From: Capniomyces stellatus
Lineage: Eukaryota > Kickxellomycota > Harpellomycetes > Harpellales > Legeriomycetaceae
Length of the DNA stretch: 64,000 nucleotides
Assembly: GCA_001661515.1 (NCBI GenBank)
Contig: LUVW01000019.1
Location: 390,266-454,265 of the forward strand
Reading direction: 5' to 3'
Below are positions 11,073 to 23,021 of the stretch, piece after piece. A model generated the notes under the pieces. The model was not told where the DNA came from. It saw only the letters and a list, made by a program, of their open reading frames with translations, and did not search any database. Made by a program: the position numbers and the translations under genes. Numbering within the stretch: position 1 is the first letter of the stretch; every line of letters begins with the position of its first letter.

Positions 11073-11677
11073 ACTATTTACAACACCAGAGGTTTTTATA
11101 TATATATTCTGTGTTTGGCCTGCCACTTTTCTACCATCTACTTGTCTTTATCTTCATTTTATTTTATTTTAAAAAAAGAAACGCCAAAAGAAATACTTAG
11201 ACTATATTCCAAACACTCCACCCTCACCCCTTGCTCTTCGCAAAATCGTTGGCTTTGTGGCAACAGCGAATGCCTACTTTACACAATCAAAGTACACCTT
11301 TCGATATTCTCCTCCAAAACCTTGCATAACGAGTCTCGAGCAAAACATGGGTCTTTGAATTTAACGTCAATGGCTCAGGATATTTGGCCATCAGGACAAA
11401 AACTAATTCAGGATGTTTTTGTTGAAGGTTGGGAGGATGTATTGTTTGTATTTCAGCAAAAAAAAACAAAAACAAAAAAAACGTGCTGTTTGTTTAACAG
11501 TTGCTAAAAGTAATGTGAAAAAATGGATATTGTAAAACAAAATAACGCAACATCACATGTGATAATAGAAATGTAATAGTATGATAAACGGATACTAAAG
11601 AATACAGAATAACCACGGTTGGAACAATTGTCTAAAGGTATACTCAAGTTGAACCCTAATACAAGATTTGGCCAGGT
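11073..11677. other. Intergenic, convergent 3' ends of Asterix and MOB1
   Basis: A 55-codon open stretch (about 11186-11360, + strand, starting KYLDYIPNTPPS) has plausible composition, but it has no start codon or partner exon that I can find. A-rich tracts at 11456-11481 suggest 3' UTR sequence. Confidence 0.45.
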
Positions 11678-12699
11678 TTATGGCAGGTTGATTACTCCTT
11701 GGTTTTTGAAAATAATCATCAGCTCACCCATGCTAACCATATCTTTTCTATCAACCAAATCGTACTCTTCAATAAACGACACAAAGTGCGCAAACAGGCT
11801 ATTCAAATGCCCCTCCAGTCTTAAATTCGCGATTACTTTCATGTGTGACCAATATATATGCGCTATCACTCTAAAAAGTTGCCGGTAGATTACCCGAAGA
11901 GTTATACTGAAGTCTCTAGGAAAATGTAGGCCTGCGCGTGTTGGGAATGTCCGTTCGTCGTCGAGGATGGCCTGTATTTGCGACAGCACATAATCTACAT
12001 ATTGTGGTGCTGATAGTTTTACAGTTTTGCGTTGTGTGTCTGTCCATAAAAACTCGTGGCTATAATAAATTAGGGGGTTTAAGCACTTTAACACAAATTT
12101 TCCATTTAATCAATGACGCTATTTAAAACTTGCCAACTCGGGCTTGTAAACACGCCTATATTTGTCTACAATCGATTCTGCTCGCGCGTCTAGTACGCAT
12201 CCATGTTTTTTTAAACTGTACTTACTTTACCCCTGCATTCATTGACGGACATTCGGAGCTTGTACAGTATTCTGAGACAACTCCGTAAAACAAATTCACC
12301 AGGTTAAAAAACTCGAATGCTATTCAACATACACACAACAAATGTGTTGATGGGGTTTCTTTTTTTAATCTTAGCTAACTCGGCACAGCTAAAGGTATTT
12401 TCTTGCACTTACTGTTTACCGCCTGCCATTCGTTTGTGTCTACATATTTCGGCAGCTTCACCACTGAATTGAAGTCGCCCTTTACAAGCTGGGTGTTTAC
12501 TAGTTGCTCATTGAGGAACAATGGAGGCACCGATTCTGATGCTGATGCCGTCGAAAGTTTCTGCTTTGTTATATTTGCTAGTTTGCTGTTGTTTGTGTAT
12601 ATTTACTCAGCGTCAATTTAGTGATTCGAGGGGGGAAAGAGGGATAATATAGAAAGTGTGGTCAAAAGCTTTTTATTACCTGAATCCAAAGAAACTCAT
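11678..12699 (-). CDS. MOB1: MOB1-type kinase activator
   Basis: Mob1 binds and activates NDR/LATS-family kinases (yeast Dbf2 in the mitotic exit network). Four minus-strand exons join in phase to 222 residues: 12699-12680, 12585-12413, 12319-12226 and 12059-11678. The start is MSFFGF, like MSF(L/F) in Mob1 proteins. Then come the conserved LPKYVDTNEWQAVN, FEFFNLVNLFYGVVSEYC and ECPSMNAG, with HEFLWTD in place of the usual YEYHWAD. These are followed by VKLSAPQYVDYVL, LDDERTFP, FPRDFSITLRVIYRQLFRV, AHIYWSHM and GHLNSLFAHFVSFIEEYDL. The zinc ligands are two Cys (TSSECP region) and two His (AHIYWSH). The first exon is only 20 nt. The human-type YEYHW block is unusually diverged here, so a MOB1-like paralogue is possible. 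Confidence 0.9.
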
Positions 12700-15600
12700 T
12701 GTTGGATGGATTTATATTATATCTTTATCGCGTGTATGCTGGTTGGATTCGTCTTTTTAAGTCACTATTACAGAAAATCTTCAGAGCTACAATGTGTTTG
12801 AAATCAATTGTCCTTGATAGATTAAAGTTTAATGCGCTATTTCAATAATAAAAATAAAGTTTAATACGCTATATTTGGCCAAAAAGAATTTAAAAAAATA
12901 ACAAGAAAACCCCCCCCCCCCTCCCCTCTCCCGATTGTCTGTAGCAGTACAAAATTGCTCATAAAGGTATTTCTCCAAGTCAGTCAAATTGAGATTAATA
13001 TGACAGATTAATAATATTGAACTGGGGCGCTGTATAATTTACCTCTTTAAATCTATTTTTGAGCTGTCCGTATTCTATTACTTGTCTACCTTGAATTAGC
13101 TATTATTTAAGCGTCGAATTGGTTGTATCTGGATTTTAAAATTGGGATTTAGTTTCCAAGGTTTATTCGATTAGAAGCTTTATATCTGTTTAATTCCTGT
13201 TTGCTTATTGCTGTTAGTTTGAATAAGAAATAGTTTTGATTATTCTATTTCTAACCAAGCAAGCATTAACTCGAGTTTTTTCAAATCAACAGCAATTTAA
13301 ACGAATAGGATAAATCCTGTTTGCTTGCGAACAATTCCCTCATATCACTATTGTGTTTAAGTTCGAGGTTTTTGTTATTTTGCTTGACAATTACAGCAAC
13401 CACTTGGCCACTGAAGGCAACACTAGTAACATAATCCCAGAACACATTTGCTACAATACATGCCTCTTGTAACAATTTTTTTTTTACTAAGACAAAATAT
13501 TTCCTGAATTATGCTGTATTAATTGAACGGCCATCACAACTATTTGTAGCTATAGTAAGCTTTGTTTAAAGCCACCAGCCGTGTTAATTGATACAAGATT
13601 GGTACATTTAGGAGTGCACACTATTAACATGGATTGAGCCTTTGTCAAAAGTATAGTTAATTCACAAGTACACTCCAGGCTCGGGTCACGCTCAATGTTT
13701 AAATAAAGATATTATACTTGCAACACTATATTCCCATTATATCATACAAGTCAGCTGGAAGGCTGTGTATATTTCTTGTGCGACTGCTAAATATTAAAGC
13801 TAAAAAAAGTGTGCTTCGCACTTTGGTGTGAATGTTTGGATAAGCTACTATTATAACTTAGCCACCTTGAACAAACGTGCGGTATTTCTTATTGACTTGA
13901 ACGACATAACAAGATATTCGCTCACGTTGATGATTTTATGTTATTCCCATCATGAGCAAAGTATAGATTGCATCCTTGAAACTGTGAAAGGGTTTGGTAA
14001 GTGACAAAACTCGCATTTGCTTTTCAATAAAAAAAAACTCGTATGTGTTTTAGAGATTGGCGGTTATAGTTTAAGCTATTGATGCCGGACCAATAATCTT
14101 GTGTGTTTTTTTTTCAGTTGTAGTTTAAGGTTTAGAATGAAAATTGGTGAGGCTAGTGGAGCAATCCCGGGAAAAAAAAATAATATATATATATATGAAG
14201 AAATATACATAAAGAAAGATGTATAAGGAAAGGTATATAAGGAAAGATATATAAGGAAAGATAATAGGCAATCAAAGCAAAACTGGGCGTTGATTTGGAA
14301 ACACACCCTTACTTGATTAAAACAACAAACCTTCAACTGAAGACTCAATATACGATTGAGGGGAACAAATTGACCGGCAATATGTAATATATCTAAAAAA
14401 AATAACCCTAGTCGGGCTAGTTTATGTAACAAGAAGATGGGCGACATCAGTTAATTTGGTAGTGACCCAGCAGTCAACTAAGAATGGCTATATCAAAACA
14501 AACAAAATATAAAGATAATATTTTCCTATCTACTTTAGAGAACGAATAATAGATGTTCTTTCTAGTAACAAGTATGCTTTTTCTATATATATTGCATATT
14601 GGAATAGATTATTGTTTGTTCAAGCGAAATATACATGTTAACCCACACAAAGCTGTATTTCTGCTATAAATTCAATTACACGTGATTCTGTCAAGTACAG
14701 GCAGCAAAAAATTTGACTGAGAAAGAGTTGGAGAAGAAAAAAAAAGTTGGAAAAAATACAGAACTTTTCAATCTTTGGTTTCATGTCAAATATTCTCCTA
14801 GATTGATGCGTTCTACTTTTATTTGCAGCATTTTGGCAAGCATTTATTTGTGGTTCGGCTTTTGCAAATTACTCTTTTAAACTTGGCGACAAGTGTAATT
14901 GAGAATGCCACATCTATTTCGTTTATCTGATCGGTGTAGGGTGTTTACGGTGTTTGCCCGCTTGTATAGATACAAAGCGGCAGCTAGGTTGGACAATTAC
15001 ACGGTCGATAGCAGCGCAGGGCTTGTAGAAAAATCTACAGACTACATCCCGTCCACTTTTATTAGGATTCTTGGGGATTAAGATCGTAAAATATAGGTCT
15101 GGATGTGGCGATAATAACAGTAACCAAATGGTGTTTGTATTCACATCATCAATTGATTATAGTCTATTACAATGATTTGCTCTGGAAAGCTGCTTCCAAT
15201 TATGGAGAATGACTGTGGTATAAATCAACGATAAGTAAAAAAAAAAAAAGGCAAGCTGGTTATATCGATTACCAATTGGTTTAGCATTTAGACACCTACA
15301 CTGAATTAATTTATTGGCTTGAATATATGGCATTGACTAATTCAAATACGGGGGATTATCTAAAGCGGACATTTGGTTCTGGTGGATTTCTACTTGACAT
15401 CTGATTATTGAAAGTACTGTTTTGAAAAGATAAATAAAGCTCTGTTTTGTTCAGTAAGATTGTCTTGTAACCTTCAGCTAAATGTATTGAAGTCGTTAAG
15501 GAAAAAAAAAGAAAAAAACCTCCAATTTACTGTTTCTGTTTCTTCTTTTCACAGCTTTTGTTTAGGAAAATCAATATTAACCAAATGATCTGATATAGAC

Positions 15601-16570
15601 ACAAAATACAGTTCTATTAAATAAAAGCAGTAAAATGTGAAAATTTGGAGGACTGAAACAAATACTCCAATAATGAGTTTGGCTTTATTATCACAAATTC
15701 AGAGTTTGGTTCAGGTTTCGACTTGATTTGTAAACAATAATTAATTCGCGTATGAGAAGCTCGAATCAAAGGTATATTGGTAGCTCAACGCTTCGAAATT
15801 CAGAGGCTAAATTTGGTCAAAAATATTACTTGAAGCTGATTAACAAATCCATCTGGAGCAAAAAATAGGATTGTATTGGTCAGGAAGAAGTATAGTTAGG
15901 AAAAAAAAACAAAAATACAAATTTAAAAACAAAAGCAAAGCAAAATAGAGCGAATTAAGGAACATGGAAATGTAAATGAAATAAATTCAATAAAAGACGG
16001 AAGCGTAAATGAAAGCAGTAGCGAAGACGAAAAGTGTTACACAATTTCAACATTGAAAAATCTCCCAAATGATTTAGTAAAAACAAATAATGGAATCTGT
16101 TTAATAAAAAAAAGGTTTTTACTGGAATGTCCTTGAATCGTGAAAAGCCATTACTTTATTTTATTCTAGTAACGTCCACGATAACTTGTAGTAAAAAAAA
16201 CAAACGCAGGTTTTTTTTTTTTTACAAAAGTAACAAGATTTTTTTTTCCTACTTTTGAAAGATAAACTTTTAAACTTGAAACCAAATCAAAAGTAAACAA
16301 TATAATCCTGCAATAAAAAAAGTAAACAAAATAGGCCAAAGGTCAAGGCAAAATACAGTACGATACAATACAATACAGCAGATTTTTTTCTACTTTAAAA
16401 GTCTGTCAGAAAATTTGGCTGTCATTGTTAGCTCTACCTGGTTGTTTTAAAACTCAAAATTTATATATTATATATATAGTGCTCACCTTTAAATCGATAA
16501 TACGTAGCATTATCATTGTCTAAAACACATAGATTAGAGTTTAAAAGGATACTGATTGACGATTTGGAAG
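12700..16570. other. Long gene-poor interval (about 3.9 kb)
   Basis: No spliced or unspliced gene could be supported on either strand. Features noted are a C run at 12911-12921, many poly-A and poly-T tracts, a small tandem repeat at 14215-14268, and two compositionally odd frames: 13281-13475 minus, and 15927-16136 plus, which has no ATG. The right end should hold the elongase promoter. No tRNA, rRNA or snRNA signature was found. Confidence 0.5.
14215..14268. repeat. Short tandem repeat, 14-bp unit
   Basis: Three near-perfect copies of AAAGATATATAAGG (variants at two positions) are followed by a shortened fourth copy, AAAGATAATAGG. The repeat lies in noncoding sequence. Confidence 0.85.
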
Positions 16571-17437
16571 ATGTCAGCAAACATTTCAAGTCCAGATTAT
16601 TGGCTTCAGAAGGCATGCAGTCTCATTAACATCAATCCCAGCGAGTTTTCCTATGTTTCTGGAGAGACATTTCTTTCATCCAACAAGGAGGTCTTTGTTG
16701 GATGTGTCATCTACTTATCTTTGATTTTTGGAGGAAAAGTTGTGATGAAGAACTTGAAGCCCTTTGAGTTGAAGGCATTTTCTCAGTTTCACAACGTATT
16801 CTTGAGCGTAATCTCGGGAATCTTGCTTATTTTGTTTGCCGAGCATTTGGTGCCTATGATATACACACACGGTCTGTTCTATTCGATATGCGACAGGAAT
16901 GCTTGGACCCAACCACTAGAGTTGCTTTATTATCTAAACTACCTTGTCAAGTGGTTTGAGTTTATCGACACCTTCCTGCTGGTTTTAAAGAAAAAGAAGA
17001 CACCATTTTTGCACGTCTACCATCACTCATTAACAATGTTCCTATGCTACACACAGATTGAAGGCACAACATCAGTTTCCTGGGTCCCTATAACGATCAA
17101 CCTTTTCGTGCACGTGATAATGTACTACTACTACTACCTCACAGGAAAGGGTATCAAGGTGTGGTGGAAAAAGCTGGTTACAATTATGCAAATCGCACAA
17201 TTCATCATCGATTTGGCGTTTGTATACTTTTGTTCATCCGTTTTACTTTTAACATATCTAGAAGTTGAAGGCCGGCCATTCGAGTACTGCCATGGTAAAA
17301 ACTCAGCAGCGATTTACGGATGTCTCATATTGTCATCGTATCTTTTGTTGTTTATAAAATTCTTCTTTGATACATATCGTGACAGTAAAAATGCCAAGTC
17401 TAAACAGGCATCCAAGCCAGACACCAAAAAAAACTAA
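16571..17437 (+). CDS. ELO-family very-long-chain fatty acid elongase (3-ketoacyl-CoA synthase)
   Basis: The enzyme condenses malonyl-CoA with a long acyl-CoA in the ER membrane, the first step of fatty-acid elongation for sphingolipids and storage lipids. The gene is a single exon of 288 codons. It starts at the ATG at 16571; the frame is open a few codons further upstream but has no ATG there. Signature motifs are in order: KWFEFIDT (residues 127-134), the catalytic histidine box HVYHH (148-152), NLFVHVIMYYYY (177-188) and TIMQIAQF. About seven hydrophobic spans fit the family. The C-terminus is Lys-rich (KPDTKKN), like a dilysine ER-retrieval signal. The yeast paralogues ELO1-3 cannot be told apart from this sequence alone. 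The gene converges with the gamma-glutamyltransferase gene. Confidence 0.92.
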   Translation: MSANISSPDYWLQKACSLININPSEFSYVSGETFLSSNKEVFVGCVIYLSLIFGGKVVMKNLKPFELKAFSQFHNVFLSVISGILLILFAEHLVPMIYTHGLFYSICDRNAWTQPLELLYYLNYLVKWFEFIDTFLLVLKKKKTPFLHVYHHSLTMFLCYTQIEGTTSVSWVPITINLFVHVIMYYYYYLTGKGIKVWWKKLVTIMQIAQFIIDLAFVYFCSSVLLLTYLEVEGRPFEYCHGKNSAAIYGCLILSSYLLLFIKFFFDTYRDSKNAKSKQASKPDTKKN

Positions 17438-17938
17438 TCTTAGCGCTTCACCTTTATTCGTATTACCATCAAAAACCTATTCTAATTTTCTTTCAGCTTT
17501 ATTATAAAAACTTAAATATATTTGTTATTTGGTTCAATACTTTACACACTTTGTATTAAATACAATAAACCTTTGTTTAATTTTGATAATTTGTTTTGCT
17601 CTATTACTTTATTGGGACTAAAGCTCTCCCATTTTGGTTTTTGACATTTACATTTTTTCAACAGACGTTTGCTTGTAGACACTTGTGTGCCACACACTTT
17701 TCGACGCTGAAATAGCCAAAATAGCAACAGTGCTGTCTTTTTTGTTGTCGGTAAAACTGGGTACAGAATGATGATTTATATAGAAAAATGACAGCAAAAC
17801 GTACTTGCACTTTTACATGGCGAATGTACGAAAATGAATACCGGCTGATAGGCAGAAAATAAATAACAACTGGTAAGTAGAAAATAAAAAAACACTAGCG
17901 AAGGCTTTGGTGTTTTGGAAAAACTACAGCCATTAAAC
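17438..17938. other. Intergenic, convergent 3' ends of ELO and GGT
   Basis: AATAAA-like signals (for example CAATAAACC near 17563) lie downstream of the elongase. No coding sequence is recognised. Confidence 0.6.
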
Positions 17939-20900
17939 TTAACGAGTGGCAGCACATCCATCTGCTCTTGGGTCGCTTCCAGCAGACAAAATGACCGAGT
18001 ACTTGGTCGTGTCAAGCGGATTTGTGTTTATCTTACTACTGTCAACAATGTTGTTATTTCTGTCAACAATTGTTCTGATAATAACCTGGCCACGACCAAA
18101 CGTTGATCGTTCGTGGGCTTTTAGGATTTCGATGTTGTGGCCCATATTTACCAATTTGGACTTGGTTTCTTCAATTTCATCAATGCCCTCTTCGATATAA
18201 ACAACACTATCCAAGGCACTGATACATAGCCTTGGCGCATCAAGTGAAGCCTGTGGATCCATACCAAAGTGAATAAGATTCAAAAGAACCTGCAGGTGGC
18301 CTTGGGGCTGCATGTAGCCACCCATTACTATTTAACAGCAAAGCAATTGACAGATCGGTTTTGTTAACTACAACTCGCAATTTTAATAGACAGCTTCTGG
18401 TGGGTATATCAACTTGTGCAAATATACATTCAGTTGCTTAACAATCAGATAGAATGCTGAACCGCAACGTACCTCCAAAAACTGAATACAACTCGCCGTT
18501 CTTTGTAGCCAATGCAGGTATGATGGTATGATATGGCCGTCTACCCGGTGCATATACGTTATATCCCTTAGGGTCAAGCGAAAAGCCACAGCCTCTGCTC
18601 TGAAGAGCAAACCCACAGCCCTTAGGAATTATTCTCTATTGTTAACATCAACATATTTTCCATGCCAATAATATTATTTACCAGACGATCCCGAACTTGC
18701 TCAGATAGTTGAAAAGATGTATTGTTAATATTGCCCAGTATTATAGATAGTTTGTAAGGCTAAGACGACTTACCGACTAAAGTGGCCATAATGAGACAAA
18801 CACGCATTGTAAGTTATGCAGACATTAAACGTTACATTAAACATTACATTAAATAGTCCAAAAACGTGTGATTAGTTTAAGCGTTGTCAGTATTTTAAAT
18901 AAAGAGGCAAAAAAAAAAAGGCTATTAGGGTAATAATGCTGAAAACGACAGTACTGGCTTACCCCAAAACCCGTGTATACAGAGTTCTACATATCAATAA
19001 AAAGATAACAGTGTTAAATTTGGTTATTTAGCGTTTACAGGACTCGCCAAGCTTACAAGACGTGTTCTGTTTAGTCTTTTGTGCTTGTAAAAGTTACAGT
19101 GGTTATATATATAAAAAAAGAGAATAAGGAATAAGGAATACGGAAAAGACTTACTATAAAGCTGCAACCATTTCCCTCTTCATCGACTATAGAGAAATAT
19201 ACGGTGTCGCTTGTGTTGAATGGATGGCCATGTTCCAACTTGTCATTTTTAGAATTTGCGTCAAATAGGCCGGCTCTTTGCTTCAGGTATTCCTAGAGTT
19301 TAAAACACGTTTAAAATGGCGCAGTATACAAAAAATGGCTCAGTTATGTTCTTATTTGCATGTTCACACTTACGTCAGTTAGCAATTCCATGGGATCCAA
19401 ACAGTGGTCAGGGTCTCCTACATAGTACGCCGCATCAGCAAATGCGTATCTCAGACACTCTATGATTGCATGAATGTATTCAGGAGAGTTGTGTTTAATC
19501 GACCCGAGGCTCTCGACTTTCCCTGACTTGACAAGATTGTCCAAAATTCCCAAAGCCTCAAGCGCGACAATCCCTTGTCCATTAGGTGGACATTCAAAAA
19601 CTTTGACACCATTATATTCGTAGTGTATTGGCTCCACTCGAGTAGAATCGTGGCTTTTCAAGTCTTCCAAATCCAGCTTCCCGCCTTTTGCTTTGAGTTC
19701 GTTGACTATCGACTCTGCTACTGGGCCGGAATAAAACCCTTTCTTCCCATGCTTGGCCAACAATCTCAAAGTCCTAAGAAACACAATTGCGTTGCCATTT
19801 ATCAGTCTACAGTTAGTACCGAATGTCGTATAAGTCACCAAAATAAAGTATTAAAAGAAAGGTATGCATTCGGTTACGTTGCTAATGTGGGGTTCTTGAA
19901 TATTTCTCCTTGAACTGGCGCTCTTCCATCAATCAAAAGCTCATTGTAGTTGTCAGTTGTGCTGGTAAGGTTTTCTACTTCGTTTTTCCACTACATCATT
20001 GTTTATTTATTTTTATTAATACGCGTTATTGGTTGTTAGAGTGTGGTGGAGCGGGGAGTAGGTGTATATATTATGGCATTTTGTTATATCGAGACTGCTC
20101 TTGAAAACCAAACGTGTTGGTAGTCTAAAATCACCAAAGTGTAAACATACATGATGGGAAAGAATCTGGGGAACAGGGAACCTAAATGTAGTGACAAAAC
20201 AATTATTAAAAAAAACAGATTCAACACAAGAAATACCATCACAAGTTCACTATATCAACCATTTTGCTAACCCAAGACAACGGCAGATAAATCATAGATT
20301 ACCCATTCTCGGCATAGTAAATGGCGGGCTCTAAAACATCATCCAAACTCAACTTGCCACTTCCAAACATTTCAAGAGTGTCGACCCACCCAGCTGGTGC
20401 TCCAGGGACGGTAACCGAGTGAGCGCTTGTATATGGAAGCATCTTGATATCGTCTCCAAAATCTTTCTTGATGTCTTCAAGTGTCAAGTTTTTAGGCGAT
20501 CTATATTTTCCAATTGTATAAATGCATAAGTATATATTATACATTTATTTACCCACTATTTCACTCTGGAGAAAACAAATAGCAACAGTGCTACATTTAA
20601 CCCAAGGCGGTAGTTATCAGGTCCCACCTTCCAGACCCATTTATAGCCGAAACCTCTTTGGTTTTTGAATTGTAGAATAGGCAGAAGCAGTCTCCGCCCA
20701 ACCCAGTAGAGCACGGTTCTAAATCACACATTAAGTTTAATCAAGGATTAATCTTACAAATAGACACAGTAATGCAAACTGTGTTTTGGAATAGCAAATA
20801 TCCATTTTTAAACAATGTTATCTGTGTATAAAAAAAATGCAATAAATTTATTACCAGTAACACTCAACACAGCAGCTATGGTAAATACAAATCGTATGAG

Positions 20901-21459
20901 TATCCATGATTAGTTGTATGTTCTGGCTTTTGTTTTGGCTTTTGTTTTTCATAAAATATCAATTTTAACTAGATATGGGTTGGTTAAGCTTATGTTAAGT
21001 TTAAGAATGTATGTCCTCCTTACCCACAGCTACCGCAGCATCCTGGTATATACACAAGTTTGACAACAACCACCAGCAAGCATAATACACAAAAGTTAGA
21101 TACTGTTTGACACAATAGCAAATACAATGGGTAGTTATATAGGCTTACAGCTGCATTGCCGCCTTTAAGCAGGATATCCATGCCCGCCTGAGTCGCCAAG
21201 GGCTGACTATTTATTTTATCGTGTTGTTGTTGTTATACATTCTTAATATAGAGTATGTAAATTTGCATATACAATTACACTAGCAATCAAAGTAATCAAT
21301 TGCTATAAACGAGTAGAACATATTCTTTAAAGCAAGTAGCACACAGCCCAATTCTTAATACCTGCTTGCAACTGCATGTTTTCTACCGTACAGCGCCGAC
21401 CTTCTTGAAGTGAACGTCATGTTTTCAACATCAGCCTCTCTCATTCCTGGATACGACAT
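17939..21459 (-). CDS. Gamma-glutamyltransferase-like Ntn hydrolase, YwrD/Acy1 type
   Basis: This is a gamma-glutamyltranspeptidase-fold enzyme, which is made as a proenzyme and cut before a catalytic Thr. Thirteen minus-strand exons join to 580 residues: 21459-21362, 21206-21149, 21042-21024, 20875-20855, 20718-20628, 20500-20303, 20181-20151, 19990-19878, 19773-19374, 19292-19155, 18986-18963, 18635-18473 and 18327-17939. Key blocks are [99 protein letters not shown] (Thr is the likely nucleophile), [53 protein letters not shown] and [10 protein letters not shown]. No signal peptide is seen ([10 protein letters not shown]), so it is probably intracellular. The least certain junction is 18963 to 18635, where one residue is missing relative to relatives. 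Confidence 0.88.
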
Positions 21460-21879
21460 TTTTAATATATATTACGTTGTGTTTAATTTGATAAATCTTC
21501 TAGCGGTTGAGCCAAAAATGTGCAATTTAAAAACAGTGAAAAGTTGGCGCTGTGCCGAGGGTTATTCTAGTCTCTTTATGTATCTCTGTTTTGCTGTACT
21601 ATGTCACTGAAACCAAAACGCCTTCACTCTGCCAAATTCTAGAAACTACCACGCTCTAACACTTATCCCGGCTGTATATGCAGCTACCAACCTTTTCGCA
21701 CATTTATTGATTTATCACCTGTTTTTTAAGCTATGAATTGATCAATTCAAGTTTCGAATTTGCAAATTGTAACATAGTTCCTAATCGTATAATTGGCTGC
21801 TGCAGTTTTTTTTTTTCCCACTGGCAAATCGCTAGTTTGTCTTATGATACTACTCCCTTAGATTGTGCTTGTTTCAGAT
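21460..21879. other. Divergent upstream region of GGT and the next putative gene
   Basis: No gene is recognised in this stretch. A T run at 21807-21817 precedes the putative small gene on the plus strand. Confidence 0.5.
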
Positions 21880-22206
21880 ATGGTACCAACCAATCCAACT
21901 GCCTTTGATAAATGCCCAACAGACATACCTGGTAAATGGCAAATATGCGAATCTTTTGTTGCAAGTCCAAGAAGTAGCTCTGAACTGCAAATGTGCTCTT
22001 CACACATTATCTTATAAACTTACCTTTGCCAAAACAAACATAACAAGGTCGCGTTTTGATCCACATTAGTCCATTAGTCATTTGGCCAACTATAAAACAA
22101 GCCAAGTGAAATGCTTTTTAAAGAGAAAAAGAACAGGCTTGATGCATTTGTTCAGCCAGACCATATAGACACATCGCTGAGTTGGGGCTGGGGGGTTGAA
22201 GTGTAA
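21880..22206 (+). CDS. Unidentified short protein, three-exon model
   Basis: I do not recognise this protein. An ATG at 21880 opens MVPTNPTAFDKCPTDIP and meets the donor GTAAAT at 21932. A second exon (21966-22047) encodes a Cys/Leu-rich stretch ending FAKTNIT. A third (22107-22206) begins SEMLFKEKKNRLDAF and ends SLSWGWGVEV-stop. The three exons join without frame error to 77 residues. All three stretches have low repetition and mixed composition, unlike chance frames nearby. Weak points are the GTCGCG donor at 22048 and several alternative acceptors before 21975. A gene with the same ends but other junctions is possible. It would be transcribed away from GGT. Confidence 0.3.
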
Positions 22207-23021
22207 ATATACTTTTGGCTAGATTCTTGCAAGTACCATACTTGTCCTAAACTTAAAATGATAGTCGCGTCATTTAAAGCCTAGGTATGATTTGAACTTC
22301 GCTCTCCTATAAGCCCAAATGAACAAAATAAAACAAAATAAAACGAGTGCGATAGTTAACTAAAGCACTCAAGTCTGTTGGTAATGTTGTACTTGTCAAT
22401 CAATTGCTAAACCAAACCGAAATTGTTATTAAGCGGTGTTGGTCACAATACAACTTTTTATCAAATTTAAAGAGGTCTATTATTAGAGATTTAATGTCCA
22501 ATAAGGATAACTGTTTTTACAAAGTGACTGGTCTCTAACCAATGGCCACAATCTATTGTTGTGTTAACTATACATTTTTATTTACAGCAATTAAGTAATT
22601 CTGGAATGAGAAATTTGACTAAGACGAGGGGAGTTTTTTTTTCTTTATACTAGAATAAATTTATAATAGCGTTTTTTTACTCGCATTTGAATATCCGCAA
22701 GCAAATATGAAGTAGGGTTGGAAATCATTTACCAGATCAAGCAACAAGCTGAAGCAAGCATACCAGACGATTGGTTCAAAAACTAAACGTATTTTAAACA
22801 ACCATACGTATCAGCAACAATATATATCACATTAGTTGGAAGGCATTTTTTGGGAAGAAAAAAAAAGTTTAAATATGGACTTTTTTTTTCTTTTTCCGTT
22901 TTTTAGGAAACTGTTCTTAAGCTTCAGATACTAACTTGGAAAATTTAAAGTTTGTTCTTCAACATACAAAAATAAAGCAAATAAACGCGGTTTTAGTTAT
23001 AATCAAGAGCGAGTAAACACG
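22207..23021. other. Intergenic upstream of TRAP-alpha
   Basis: The stretch is A+T-rich with A or T tracts at 22633-22642, 22857-22866 and 22882-22891. No gene is recognised. A B-box-like GATTTGAAC at about 22291 (minus sense) was examined and does not fold as a tRNA. Confidence 0.5.

Noticed and set aside
11115..11507. 130-codon plus-strand frame after Asterix
   Set aside because: Its start lies in T-rich DNA and its end in A-rich DNA, with no family match. An overlapping frame (KYLDYIPNTPPS...) looks better but has no start or partner exon.
15927..16136. 69-codon plus-strand open stretch (KQKQSKIERIKEHGNVNEI...)
   Set aside because: It has no ATG and no convincing splice partner, and it lies in A-rich DNA where Lys/Asn/Glu-rich frames arise by chance.
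22261..22330. Possible minus-strand tRNA with a GTTCAAATC B box
   Set aside because: The T stem does not pair and no matching acceptor, D arm or anticodon arm was found.
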